Assembly (NCBI GenBank): GCA_012719175.1
Contig: JAAYAX010000008.1
Span: 1-64,000, forward strand
DNA: 64,000 bases
From: Methanomassiliicoccus sp.
GTDB lineage: Archaea > Thermoplasmatota > Thermoplasmata > Methanomassiliicoccales > Methanomassiliicoccaceae
Direction of reading: 5' to 3'
Part shown: piece by piece, positions 52,594 through 61,761 of the stretch
Position numbering within the stretch: position 1 is the stretch's first letter
Layout: each line of letters starts with the position of its first letter
Position numbers and translations under genes: made by a program
Notes under the pieces: generated by a model
Seen by the model: only the letters and a program-made list of their open reading frames with translations
What the model was told of the DNA's origin: nothing
Database searches by the model: none

Positions 52594-53058
52594 TTGTCAG
52601 AGAGCACCATATTTACTATAGAACAGGTCAAGAGCAGAATCGCCGAGGCGTTCCCCACCGCGGTCAAGTTCGAGAGCAAGGAAAAGCCCCGTCGCCTGTT
52701 CATGAGCGCGGACAAGGGTTCCCTTTTAGAGCTGTGCAAGCTGCTCAAGGACCAACTGGGTTTCGAACACTGCACCATGGTATGCGGTGTTGACCGCATA
52801 GATCGCTTTCAGTGCGTTTATCACATATCCTCCATCGCCAACAGGATCGTGGTGGAGATAGTAATCGACCTCCCCAAGGACAACCCGGAGATCGATTCTG
52901 TAACGCCCTTGTGGGAGGGGGCCAACTGGCACGAGAGGGAGACCTACGATATGTTCGGTTTCATCTTCGTAGGACATCCCAAGCCAGAGAGGATACTGTT
53001 GCCCGAGGATGTCACCTTCTTCCCGTTGAGGAAGGATTTCAAGGTAGGGGGGATCTAA
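52594..53058 (+). CDS. fpoC: FpoC (NuoC-like) subunit
   Basis: Soluble-arm 30-kDa-type subunit, 154 residues. Family signature: CTMVCGVDRIDRFQCVYHISSI, then TPLWEGANWHERETYDMFGFIFVGHPKPERILLPEDV. GAGGTG lies 6 bases before the TTG used as start, which is favoured over the in-frame ATG inside the fpoB stop region (52576). It is followed by fpoD after one base. Confidence 0.92.
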   Translation: MSESTIFTIEQVKSRIAEAFPTAVKFESKEKPRRLFMSADKGSLLELCKLLKDQLGFEHCTMVCGVDRIDRFQCVYHISSIANRIVVEIVIDLPKDNPEIDSVTPLWEGANWHERETYDMFGFIFVGHPKPERILLPEDVTFFPLRKDFKVGGI

Positions 53059-53059
53059 G

Positions 53060-54145
53060 ATGCCAGAGATGTGGATCAACATGGGTCCTCAGCATCCCAT
53101 GACCCACGGGTTGTGGAACTTGAGGATCAAGGTCGACGGAGAGACCATTACAGATTCTGAGCCCATCATCGGCTATCTTCACCGCGGCTGGGAGAAGGAG
53201 GTCGAGAACCGTACCTACCCTCAGATCATCCCCATGTCCGACCGCCTCTGCTACGGCTCCTCGTTCACCTGGAGCCATGTCTACTGCATGGCGGTTGAGG
53301 ACCTCATGGGTCTGGAAGTGCCGGAGAAGGCCAAGTGGATCAGGGCCATGTCCGATGAGCTTCAAAGGATCGGTAACCACCTGATGTGGCTGGCGGCCAT
53401 CGGTCCGGACCTGGGTAACCTGACCATCTTCCTGTACGCGGTCAGGGAAAGGGAGATGTTCCTAGATCTCTTCCAGGCCCTGTGCGGCGCCAGGATGACA
53501 TATAACTACTGCAGGATAGGCGGCGTGAGGAACGATGCCCCGCCCAACTGGGAGAGGGACGTCCTCCGCACTCTGGACTACTTTGAGAAGAGGATCAACG
53601 AGTACGAGGACCTAGTGGACCGCAATGCCCTCTTCCGCATGAGAATGGAAGGGTTGGCATACATGTCCGGCAAGGATGCCGTGAACCTCGGGGTCACTGG
53701 CCCCAGCCTTAGAGGCAGTGGTGTAAAGTTCGATGTTCGCGAGAACGATCCCTACGAGATCTATGATGAGATCGACTGGCATATGTGCACCCGTGATGAA
53801 GGCGACGTTTACGCCAGATACCGGGTCCGCATCGACGAGATGCGCATGTCCGTTCATATCGTAAGGGAGATCCTCAAGAATATGCCCAAGACCGGACCTA
53901 TCAGGGTCAAGACGCCACGCAACGCGCCTGAGGGAACCGGTATCGGGAGGATGGAGGACCCCCGGGGAGAGAGTTTCATGTATGTGATCGGGGACGGATC
54001 CGACAAGCCTTACCGTCTGAAAGTGAGAAGTCCGTTCTTTGTTACCCTCTCCGCGGCACCTCACATGCTCAAGGGTTACAAGGTCGCGGACGTTCCTGCG
54101 ATCATGGGAATGCTCGATGTATGCATGGGTGAGACGGACAGGTGA
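53060..54145 (+). CDS. fpoD: FpoD (NuoD-like) subunit
   Basis: The 49-kDa-type subunit that forms the quinone or methanophenazine pocket together with FpoB. It is 361 residues long and begins INMGPQHPMTHGLWNLRIKVDGETI, followed by GYLHRGWEKEVENRTY and CYGSSFTWSHVYCMAVEDL. The C-terminus holds a GDGSDKPYRLKVRSPFF motif. It is complete, with no internal stop. Confidence 0.95.
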   Translation: MPEMWINMGPQHPMTHGLWNLRIKVDGETITDSEPIIGYLHRGWEKEVENRTYPQIIPMSDRLCYGSSFTWSHVYCMAVEDLMGLEVPEKAKWIRAMSDELQRIGNHLMWLAAIGPDLGNLTIFLYAVREREMFLDLFQALCGARMTYNYCRIGGVRNDAPPNWERDVLRTLDYFEKRINEYEDLVDRNALFRMRMEGLAYMSGKDAVNLGVTGPSLRGSGVKFDVRENDPYEIYDEIDWHMCTRDEGDVYARYRVRIDEMRMSVHIVREILKNMPKTGPIRVKTPRNAPEGTGIGRMEDPRGESFMYVIGDGSDKPYRLKVRSPFFVTLSAAPHMLKGYKVADVPAIMGMLDVCMGETDR

Positions 54146-54150
54146 TCTAG

Positions 54151-55242
54151 ATGTACCTCGATATTTGGCAATTCCTCGGCGGCCTTGTTCATTGGCTCCA
54201 CGTGGACATAATCGGACCCATCCTCGGATGGATAGGTTTCCACGGACTAGAGAGCTGGTTGGGCAGCCCCGGGGTACTGAACTTCGTTACCATCTTGCTG
54301 GTCGCACTGATCGTTTTCACGGTCGGCATGTTGGTGGCGATCACCCATATCTGGCAAGAGCGTAAGACGCTAGGTCGTCTGATGGACCGCCGCGGTACCC
54401 AGGTCGGACCTATCGGTCTTTTCCAGAACTTCGCTGATGCCCTTAAGGTGCTGGTCAAGGAGGCCATCATCCCTGATGCGGCCGATGCCTTGGTCTATAA
54501 TGCGGCACCGGTCATCATCATCGGCGTTTCCCTGTTCTTGTTCGTGACCATCCCCTACAGCCCGGGATTCTATGTGGCCGATCCAGAAATGAGCGTCCTG
54601 CTCACATTGGCCATCTTCAGCCTGGTCCCCTTCGGAGTACTTATCGGAGGATGGGCTTCCAATAACAAGTACACGCTCATTGGTGGACTCCGTGCCGCCG
54701 CGCAAATAATTGCGTACGAGATACCATTGTTGCTATCCGTTGTCGGCGTCATCATACTGGCCGGTAGCCTGAACTTCATGGACATCGTGGCCTACCAACA
54801 GGCCCATATCTGGATGGTTGTTCCGATGATCCTGGGCTTCGTAACGTTCATAATCTCTATGAACGCCGAGCTGGAGAGGGTTCCCTTCGACCTTCCGGAA
54901 GCAGAGGCGGAGCTCGTAGAGGGATGGATGACCGAGTTCGGAGGCATGAAGTTCGGTCTCATCATGATGTCCGAGTATGCCCGTGGCTTCGTCGGAGCAT
55001 CGATCGCAACGTTGCTGTTCCTCGGTGGCTGGGACATGCCTTCCTTCCTGCAGTTCATTCCCAGTGAACTATGGTTCCTGGCCAAGGTGTTCGCGGTCTT
55101 CGGTCTGTTCATCTGGATCAGAGGCGCGATGCCGAGGGTCAGGACCGACCAGATCCTGTCCATAGGCTGGAAGAGGTTACTGCCCTTGGCGACGATCAAC
55201 ATCTTCATCGCAATAATATTCAAAACCCTGGGGTGGTTCTAA
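54151..55242 (+). CDS. fpoH: FpoH (NuoH-like) membrane subunit
   Basis: Membrane subunit joining the soluble and membrane arms. It has 363 residues, about eight helices, and loop residues RRGTQVGPIGLFQNFADALKVLVKEAIIP and MNAELERVPFDLPEAEAELVEGWMTEFGGMKFGLIMMSEYA, which line the quinone-type channel. It lies between fpoD and fpoI with near-zero gaps. Confidence 0.95.
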   Translation: MYLDIWQFLGGLVHWLHVDIIGPILGWIGFHGLESWLGSPGVLNFVTILLVALIVFTVGMLVAITHIWQERKTLGRLMDRRGTQVGPIGLFQNFADALKVLVKEAIIPDAADALVYNAAPVIIIGVSLFLFVTIPYSPGFYVADPEMSVLLTLAIFSLVPFGVLIGGWASNNKYTLIGGLRAAAQIIAYEIPLLLSVVGVIILAGSLNFMDIVAYQQAHIWMVVPMILGFVTFIISMNAELERVPFDLPEAEAELVEGWMTEFGGMKFGLIMMSEYARGFVGASIATLLFLGGWDMPSFLQFIPSELWFLAKVFAVFGLFIWIRGAMPRVRTDQILSIGWKRLLPLATINIFIAIIFKTLGWF

Positions 55243-55998
55243 ATGGCAGAAGCCCAGAAGACTAGGAAAGAGAAGGAGCTGGGGCTTACTGGATTCATCC
55301 TTAAGCCGATGTTGCTCACCCTTAAGCAAACCATAAAGGCGACCATCAACCGGCCTCAGACCGTCCAATACCCGTGGGAGAAGATCATTCTGCCTGACGT
55401 GTTCCGCGGCCGACCGGGGCTGTTGTTCGACAAATGCATCGGCTGTGGCATCTGCGTACGCATCTGCCCTACTCGCTGCATCGACCTAGTGAGTGTTGAT
55501 GACCTCAAGAAGGAAGAGGACAAGCCAGCAGGAAAGGTCAAGCGGCCCCGGGTGAACGTGGGTCGGTGCATGATGTGCGGATACTGCGCGGAATACTGCC
55601 CAACCAACGCCATGATAGTCACGCCAGAGTACGAGTTGGCATCATGGACCAGGGAGGATATCATCTACGATCCGTACAAACTGCAGTTCCCCGGTGTTCC
55701 CGGGAACGAGGTCCACATCATTGAAGTGCTACCCTCCGAGCTGAAGAAGGAAGGTGTTGTTCCCCGGCCCAATACTGAGAACAAGGACCTTCCGATATTG
55801 GAGGATAAGAAGTGCATCAGCTGCTCGCGATGTGCTAAGGACTGCCCGACAGAGGCGATTGTGATGAAAGAGTTCGGAGTGAATGAGAAGGGCAGGCCGA
55901 TCAAGCGGCCGGTCATCGACAAGGAGAAGTGCGTCTCCTGCGAGACCTGTGTGGAAGTATGTCCCAAGGATGCCCTCACCATGTCGGAGGTGTTGTAA
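55243..55998 (+). CDS. fpoI: FpoI with four [4Fe-4S] motifs (extended)
   Basis: Ferredoxin-like subunit of the soluble arm. Usual FpoI/NuoI proteins are about 130-180 residues with two [4Fe-4S] clusters; this one has 251 residues and four cluster motifs. Cys65-68-71-75 and Cys109-112-115-119 are the normal pair. Cys191-194-197-201 and Cys230-233-236-240 form an added 2x[4Fe-4S] ferredoxin domain at the C-terminus. The linker (residues 140-185) is a standard-looking extension. Since no fpoF is present, the added domain could be the docking site for ferredoxin or for an Hdr-type donor. Confidence 0.92.
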   Translation: MAEAQKTRKEKELGLTGFILKPMLLTLKQTIKATINRPQTVQYPWEKIILPDVFRGRPGLLFDKCIGCGICVRICPTRCIDLVSVDDLKKEEDKPAGKVKRPRVNVGRCMMCGYCAEYCPTNAMIVTPEYELASWTREDIIYDPYKLQFPGVPGNEVHIIEVLPSELKKEGVVPRPNTENKDLPILEDKKCISCSRCAKDCPTEAIVMKEFGVNEKGRPIKRPVIDKEKCVSCETCVEVCPKDALTMSEVL

Positions 55999-56271
55999 TT
56001 GCCGCTCGAGTGGGACCTGATCATATTCCTGTTCATCTCCGCTGTGGCCATCGGGGCTGCCCTCGCAGTCGTCTGGTCCAAGGAGGTCGTGCGCAGTGTG
56101 GTGTTCCTAGCGCTGGTGTTCCTATGCATCGGTTTTACCTATATCTTCCTGAACGCTGAATATCTGGCAGTGGTCCAGATCATGATCTACGTCGGTGCGG
56201 TGTCGGTCCTGATGTTGTTCGGGATCATGTTGACGAAGCGCCGTCTGCTGGGAGGTGACCGCTGTGAATAA
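55999..56271 (+). CDS. fpoJ: FpoJ, N-terminal part (NuoJ-like)
   Basis: A 90-residue membrane protein with three helices (EWDLIIFLFISAVAIGAALAVVW, VVFLALVFLCIGFTYIFL, VVQIMIYVGAVSVLMLFGIML), equal to the first half of NuoJ. The start is TTG. The second half is encoded by the next gene with an 8-base overlap. A split NuoJ is known in methanogen fpo operons. Confidence 0.9.
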   Translation: MPLEWDLIIFLFISAVAIGAALAVVWSKEVVRSVVFLALVFLCIGFTYIFLNAEYLAVVQIMIYVGAVSVLMLFGIMLTKRRLLGGDRCE

Positions 56272-56497
56272 GCGTAATGCGCTTCTCGCCGGCACCCTCG
56301 TGTTGTTCCTGGTAATGATCCTGGGATCCATACTGGCGGCCCAGTGGCCGGCCGGGAACCTTGGTTCGACCAACACCAACGATCTCTCTGACCTGCTCTT
56401 CAACGAGTACGGCATCGTGGTCATGATCGTCGGCATCGTGCTGTTCGTCTCCATGCTGGGAGGCGTATATCTGGCCCAGGAGGAGGATAAGAGATGA
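56264..56497 (+). CDS. fpoJ: FpoJ, C-terminal part
   Basis: A 77-residue protein with two helices (NALLAGTLVLFLVMILGSILA and YGIVVMIVGIVLFVSMLGGVYL), equal to the end of NuoJ. GTG is used as start because GGAGGTGA lies 5 bases ahead; an in-frame GTG inside that ribosome-binding site is less likely. It overlaps fpoK by 4 bases. Confidence 0.88.
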   Translation: MNKRNALLAGTLVLFLVMILGSILAAQWPAGNLGSTNTNDLSDLLFNEYGIVVMIVGIVLFVSMLGGVYLAQEEDKR

Positions 56498-56796
56498 TAC
56501 CAATAGAGTACTTCCTGGGTCTATCTGCGATCCTTTTCGCGATTGGGGCCATGGGCGTGCTTGTGAAGAAGAACGCCATCGTGGTGCTGATGTGCATCGA
56601 GCTGATGCTCAATGCGGCTAACATCAACTTCGTGGCCTTCTCCGCCTATTACAATGACCTGACCGGACAAGTGTTCGCTCTCGTGTCCATCGCCATCGCG
56701 GCGGCCGAGGTCGCGGTCGGTCTGGCCATCATAATGAACCTATACAAGACCCGGGACACCATCGGCCTCGATGAGGTCAGCCTCCTGAGGTGGTAA
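56494..56796 (+). CDS. fpoK: FpoK (NuoK-like) membrane subunit
   Basis: A 100-residue three-helix protein with the conserved membrane Glu pattern of NuoK (VVLMCIELMLNAANINFVAF and AIAAAEVAVGLAIIMNLYK). Its ATG overlaps the stop of the preceding gene. Part of the proton channel of the membrane arm. Confidence 0.95.
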   Translation: MIPIEYFLGLSAILFAIGAMGVLVKKNAIVVLMCIELMLNAANINFVAFSAYYNDLTGQVFALVSIAIAAAEVAVGLAIIMNLYKTRDTIGLDEVSLLRW

Positions 56797-56798
56797 TA

Positions 56799-58787
56799 GT
56801 GTATTGGAGCGAGTTAGCCTGGTTGATCCCCATATTTCCGCTGATCGCGTTCGTGATCGTCGGGTTCCTGGGGAACAAATTGTTCAAGAAAGCTGAAGGA
56901 GGCGGGTATGTGGCGATCGCCATGGCGGCGATTTCCTGCTTCATATCCCTGATGGTAGCTTACGAGATACTTAGCGGCGGATACCCTGGTGAGGTTTTCA
57001 GGCAGAGCCTGTTGTGGATAAACGTCCCCGGACAGGACATCAGCTTCACCTTCAACATGGGCATCTACATCGATACCTTGGCCGCCCTGATGCTGATCGT
57101 GGTGTCCTTCATATCCACCCTGGTAGTCATCTACTCCGTCGGGTACATGCATGAGGAGGGAGAGAAGAAGCGCCGCTATTACGCGGTCATCTCCCTGTTC
57201 ATCGGTGTGATGCTCGGCCTGGTCCTGGCGTCCAACTACCTGCAGATGTTCATCTTCTGGGAGCTGGTGGGCCTGTGCTCTTACCTGCTCATCGGGTTCT
57301 GGTACACCAAGCCCTCCGCCGCCTCCGCGGCCAAGAAGGCCTTCCTGGTCACCAGGGTTGGCGACATAATGTTGATGCTCGGCCTGTTCATCTTCTTCGT
57401 CGGCTTCGGCGGGAATCTGGACTACGAGCACATATTCAACTTTAACTTCGAGGACTTCGTCGGCGGGAACAGCATGCTGACCCTCGGCACCTTCTTCATC
57501 TTTGGAGGTGCGGTCGGTAAGTCCGCCCAGTTCCCCCTGCACGACTGGCTTCCTGATGCCATGGAGGGCCCGACCACGGTCTCGGCCCTTATCCATGCTG
57601 CTACCATGGTCAAGGCCGGTGTGTACCTTGTGGCCCGTTCCTACCCCGTGATGGTAGAGACCCCGGACACGATGCTCATAGTCGCTATCGTCGGAGGCAT
57701 AACTGCGTTGATGGCCGCGACCATGGCGCTGAACAACCCTAATATCAAGAGGGTTCTGGCCTACTCTACCATCAGCCAGCTGGGATACATGTTCCTGGCA
57801 CTAGGTACGGGCGGTTACTTCTTCGCCATGACCCAGGAGGTCAACGCTGGATACACCTCCGGCATGTTCCACCTGATGAACCATGCGTTCTTCAAGGCCC
57901 TGCTCTTCCTGAGCGCGGGCGCTGTCATCCATGCCGTGCACACGGAGGACATGCGATTAATGGGGGGACTGTCGAAGAAGCTGAAGATCACTTCCCTGGT
58001 GATGCTGATAGGTTGCATCTCCATCGCCGGTATCCCGCCGCTGTCCGGTTTCTGGTCCAAGGACGAGATCCTGGCTTCGGTGTGGGAGACGGGAGCGGAG
58101 AATCCCATATTCTACCTGCTCTACATCATGGGCATACTGACCGCGTTCATGACCGCGTTCTACATGTTCCGCCTATGGTTCATGACCTTCAAGGGAGAGC
58201 CCCGTGACCATCATGCATACGACCATGCACACGAGGCCCCCAAGGTGATGTGGGTGCCCCTGGCCATCCTCGCCATCCTGGCGTTCGGCTCGGGTTTCGC
58301 CCTGTTCATGGGCTTCGGGGAGGCCATCATCCCCGGTATAGAAGGCTGGCATCCCCACGCCGAGGACGCAGTGGGCATATTGACCACCATATTCTCGGAG
58401 TGGCAGACCTATCTGTCCATCATCGCGGCGGTCGTAGGTATCTATCTGGCCTACCTGATGTACATGAAGAAGTCCATCAACCCCGATGTGTTCGTGGCCA
58501 CCCCCGCGCGCAAGAAGGTCTATGACTTCCTCCTGGCCCGATACGGCTTCACCGCGGGATATGACTGGATCGGCCTGAAGGTCGTGTACGGTATGTCGCT
58601 CGTAGTGGATTGGTTCGACCGCAAGGTCATCGATGGCATCGTGAACGGCTTCGCCAGCATCACGGTGCGCCTGGGCAACGTCCTGAGAAAGGGGCAGACC
58701 GGGTTCGTTCAGACCTATGCAGGAGTAGTATTGGCGGGTGTCTCGCTGATAGTAATCCTCCTCTTTTTACTCGGAGGCCTGATTTAG
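56799..58787 (+). CDS. fpoL: FpoL (NuoL-like) proton-pumping subunit
   Basis: Large antiporter-like subunit of the membrane arm, about 660 residues and at least 14 helices, with MFIFWELVGLCSYLLIGFWY, GKSAQFPLHDWLPDAMEGPTTVSALIHAATMVKAGVYL and the C-terminal lateral helix region. GTG after GAGGTGG is used. The fpoK stop is two bases away. Confidence 0.94.
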   Translation: MYWSELAWLIPIFPLIAFVIVGFLGNKLFKKAEGGGYVAIAMAAISCFISLMVAYEILSGGYPGEVFRQSLLWINVPGQDISFTFNMGIYIDTLAALMLIVVSFISTLVVIYSVGYMHEEGEKKRRYYAVISLFIGVMLGLVLASNYLQMFIFWELVGLCSYLLIGFWYTKPSAASAAKKAFLVTRVGDIMLMLGLFIFFVGFGGNLDYEHIFNFNFEDFVGGNSMLTLGTFFIFGGAVGKSAQFPLHDWLPDAMEGPTTVSALIHAATMVKAGVYLVARSYPVMVETPDTMLIVAIVGGITALMAATMALNNPNIKRVLAYSTISQLGYMFLALGTGGYFFAMTQEVNAGYTSGMFHLMNHAFFKALLFLSAGAVIHAVHTEDMRLMGGLSKKLKITSLVMLIGCISIAGIPPLSGFWSKDEILASVWETGAENPIFYLLYIMGILTAFMTAFYMFRLWFMTFKGEPRDHHAYDHAHEAPKVMWVPLAILAILAFGSGFALFMGFGEAIIPGIEGWHPHAEDAVGILTTIFSEWQTYLSIIAAVVGIYLAYLMYMKKSINPDVFVATPARKKVYDFLLARYGFTAGYDWIGLKVVYGMSLVVDWFDRKVIDGIVNGFASITVRLGNVLRKGQTGFVQTYAGVVLAGVSLIVILLFLLGGLI

Positions 58788-60281
58788 ATGTTAGAGAACG
58801 TACCCATATTGTCCCTGCTGTTGATCGTCCCGTTCATCGGAGCGATGGCGACCCTCCTGCTGGGAACGTCGCCCAAGGTCGCCAAGTACATGGCCTTGGT
58901 CTTCTCGGGGATAACGTTGATCCTATCGGTGCTCCTGCTGTTCAACTTCTCGTTGAGCTCCGCTGATGCGTTCCAGTTCAGGGAGAACTACGTGTGGATC
59001 CAGCAGCTGGGGATATCGTACAACCTGGCAGTGGACGGGATCAGCCTACCAATGGTCTTCCTGTCCACCTTACTGGTGTTCCTCTCCATCCTGTTCTCGT
59101 GGGACGTGGAAGAGAGGACCAGGACCTACATGAGCCTCATGCTCATACTGGAAGTGGGGGTGCTGGGCGTCTTCATGGCCCTGGACTACTTCCTGTTCTA
59201 CGTGTTCTGGGAGGTCGTCCTCATACCCATGTATTTCCTCATAGCGATATGGGGAGGGCCTAGCCGGGCTTACGCCTCGATAAAATTCTTCATATACACT
59301 CACATAGCGTCGCTGGTGATGCTGCTCGGTATCTTCGCCCTGTACTTCACCGCATCTCCCCTGCTGGGCTCTCCGAGCTTTGGCATGGAGGCGATCGCTT
59401 CGGTGGCAGGCAGCTTCGGTCACGATCTAGCTCTGATCGTGTTCTCGGCGCTACTGTTCGGCTTCATCGTCAAGATGCCGATGGTGCCGTTCCACACTTG
59501 GTTGCCGGACGCGCACGTGCAGGCCCCTACCGCAGGGTCGGTCCTTCTGGCCGGCCTCCTGCTGAAAATGGGGTCGTACGGAGTGATAAGGGTCTGTGTG
59601 ACCACCTTCAACGATCTTTCCCATGAGGCCACTATCATGGTGGCCTTGGCCGTGATCGGCGTAGTGTCCATCATCTATGGGGCGTTCGCCTGCCTGGCGC
59701 AGACCGACCTCAAGAAGATGGTCGCCTACTCCTCCATCAGCCACATGGGGATAGTCCTGCTAGGTATCGCCACCATGACCGAGCTGGGGCTGGCAGCCGC
59801 CGTGTTCCAGATGTTCTCTCATGGTCTGATCACGGCAGTTCTCTTCATGACCTGCGGCATGTTCCAGCATAAGGTGGGTACGAGAGAGATACCCCTGCTA
59901 GGAGGACTGGCACCGAAGATGCCCATCGTGGCCACCATCATGATGATTGGCTTCATGGCCTCTCTTGGGCTTCCCGGACTGGTCGGTTTCATTGCCGAGT
60001 TCTCGGTGTTCACCGCCACCTACGACGCTTTCGATCTGTGGGTGCTGATACCGGTAATGAGCGTCGCAATCACTGCGGCCTATTACATATGGGCCATGCA
60101 GAGGACCATATTCGGGGATCTGACTACAAAGATCGACACCAAGCACATCCATGACTCGTACTGGTTCGAGACCGTGCCGCTGGCAGTCCTCATCGGGCTC
60201 ATAGCTCTGTTCGGTATCTTCCCGTCCCTCATCATGGACATCATCTTGCCGTCGGTTGCACCCCTTGCGGCGGTGATCTAA
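58788..60281 (+). CDS. fpoM: FpoM (NuoM-like) proton-pumping subunit
   Basis: A 497-residue antiporter-like subunit with about 14 helices. Signature sequences include YFLFYVFWEVVLIPMYFLIAIWGG, VKMPMVPFHTWLPDAHVQAPTAGSVLLAGLLLKMGSYGVIR, DLKKMVAYSSISHMGIVLLG and LGLPGLVGFIAEFSVF. Charged residues in the channel helices are present. It starts directly at the fpoL stop. Confidence 0.95.
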   Translation: MLENVPILSLLLIVPFIGAMATLLLGTSPKVAKYMALVFSGITLILSVLLLFNFSLSSADAFQFRENYVWIQQLGISYNLAVDGISLPMVFLSTLLVFLSILFSWDVEERTRTYMSLMLILEVGVLGVFMALDYFLFYVFWEVVLIPMYFLIAIWGGPSRAYASIKFFIYTHIASLVMLLGIFALYFTASPLLGSPSFGMEAIASVAGSFGHDLALIVFSALLFGFIVKMPMVPFHTWLPDAHVQAPTAGSVLLAGLLLKMGSYGVIRVCVTTFNDLSHEATIMVALAVIGVVSIIYGAFACLAQTDLKKMVAYSSISHMGIVLLGIATMTELGLAAAVFQMFSHGLITAVLFMTCGMFQHKVGTREIPLLGGLAPKMPIVATIMMIGFMASLGLPGLVGFIAEFSVFTATYDAFDLWVLIPVMSVAITAAYYIWAMQRTIFGDLTTKIDTKHIHDSYWFETVPLAVLIGLIALFGIFPSLIMDIILPSVAPLAAVI

Positions 60282-60282
60282 A

Positions 60283-61752
60283 ATGGCAATCGATTACAGC
60301 GCACTATATCCCGTACTGGTCATGGTGGTGTTCGCCGCCGCCCTTCCTGCGGTACACGCCGTCGCCAAGTCCAGCCGCGTGCTGGCCGGCGTTTCCCTGG
60401 TGGGCATAGCTGTGACCATGGCCCTGGTGCTGATGCATATTGTATCCGGTGAGTATCCCCCTGCCATCGGCGGCGCCTCCGTGGAGCTGCTGAGGCTGGA
60501 TGTGTTCGCGGCACTGTTCGCATTGGTGTTCCTGGCTGTCGCCTTCTACGTGTCCTTGGCCTCGGCCAGGTACGTAGAGAAGGACCGCCACCAGGCAGAG
60601 TACTTCTCGCTCATCCTGCTGGCCACCGCTGGCATGATGGTCGTGGCCATGGCCGTGGACCTGATAGCCCTGTTCGCGGGCCTCGAGGTCGCCTCCATCT
60701 CCACCTTCGCCCTCGCTGCCTTCCGCAAGAAGGACAAGAGGGGTGCGGAGGCTGGTGCGAAGTACTATGTCATCGGTGGGTTGTCGTCAGCCTTAGCCCT
60801 TTACGGCATATCTCTGCTGTATGGAATAACGGGTACGACCAACATCGCAGGCATCAACACCGCCCTGGCCGGAATGGGCTCGGGACTGGACATCGCCTTG
60901 CTCCTTGCCATCGGCCTTCTGATAGCTGGTTTCGGTTTCAAGGTAGCCCTTGTTCCGTTCCACATGTGGGCCCCGGATGTCTATGAGGGAGCTCCTGATC
61001 CCATCGCCGGTCTGCTCGCAGCAGGCTCTAAAAAGATGGGCATGGTCCTCCTGTTCAAGGTCTTCCTGGTTGGCCTTATCGCCATCAAGGCGGACTGGCA
61101 GCTACTGGCGGGAGTGGTGGCGGTACTGACCATGACGGTCGGGAACGTCATCGCGGTCCAGCAGACCAATATCAAGAGGATGCTGGCCTATTCTTCGGTG
61201 GGTCAAGCGGGTTACATGATCATCGCGCTAGCGGTCGCCACGCCCTATGCGGTCGAGGGCAGCATATTCCACATCATCACCCATGCCTTCATGAAGGGCG
61301 GGGCTTTCATGATCGTGGCCTCGCTCGCATATGTGGCGCTGGGAGAGAACATCGCCAACTACAAGGGACTGGCCAAGAGGGCTCCGTTCCTGGCGATCTC
61401 TATGACGCTGCTGCTCTTCGCCCTGGCCGGCATTCCGCCCCTGTCCGGGTTCGTGAGCAAGTTCGTCCTGTTCTCTGCGGCCATCGATGCTTCGCAGATC
61501 GCGGATCAGAACTGGATGTTCTGGCTTGCTATGGCGGCCATTCTCAACAGCGCGCTGTCCCTGTACTATTACGTCCGCGTGATCAAGTACATGTATGTCG
61601 ACGAGGGGTCCACAAAGGAGAAGATCAAGATCCCCTGGTCGATGACCGCCGCTGTTGCCATCTGCGTCATAGCGACCATCGTCCTCGGTGTGTGGCCCGA
61701 CCCCGTGCTAGATATCTGCGATCAGGCCGCGAGAACACTTTTCGCCGGATAA
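60283..61752 (+). CDS. fpoN: FpoN (NuoN-like) proton-pumping subunit
   Basis: A 489-residue antiporter-like subunit and last gene of the operon. Motifs: LIALFAGLEVASISTFALAAFRKKDKRGAEAGAKYYVIGGLSSALALYG, FKVALVPFHMWAPDVYEGAPDPIAGLLAAGSKKMG, NIKRMLAYSSVGQAGYMI. No fpoF or fpoO follows; the next gene on the other strand is a CBS protein. The absence of FpoF matches the Methanomassiliicoccales type of complex, which is thought to take electrons from ferredoxin or HdrD-like partners. Confidence 0.95.
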   Translation: MAIDYSALYPVLVMVVFAAALPAVHAVAKSSRVLAGVSLVGIAVTMALVLMHIVSGEYPPAIGGASVELLRLDVFAALFALVFLAVAFYVSLASARYVEKDRHQAEYFSLILLATAGMMVVAMAVDLIALFAGLEVASISTFALAAFRKKDKRGAEAGAKYYVIGGLSSALALYGISLLYGITGTTNIAGINTALAGMGSGLDIALLLAIGLLIAGFGFKVALVPFHMWAPDVYEGAPDPIAGLLAAGSKKMGMVLLFKVFLVGLIAIKADWQLLAGVVAVLTMTVGNVIAVQQTNIKRMLAYSSVGQAGYMIIALAVATPYAVEGSIFHIITHAFMKGGAFMIVASLAYVALGENIANYKGLAKRAPFLAISMTLLLFALAGIPPLSGFVSKFVLFSAAIDASQIADQNWMFWLAMAAILNSALSLYYYVRVIKYMYVDEGSTKEKIKIPWSMTAAVAICVIATIVLGVWPDPVLDICDQAARTLFAG

Positions 61753-61761
61753 GAGAGCAAT

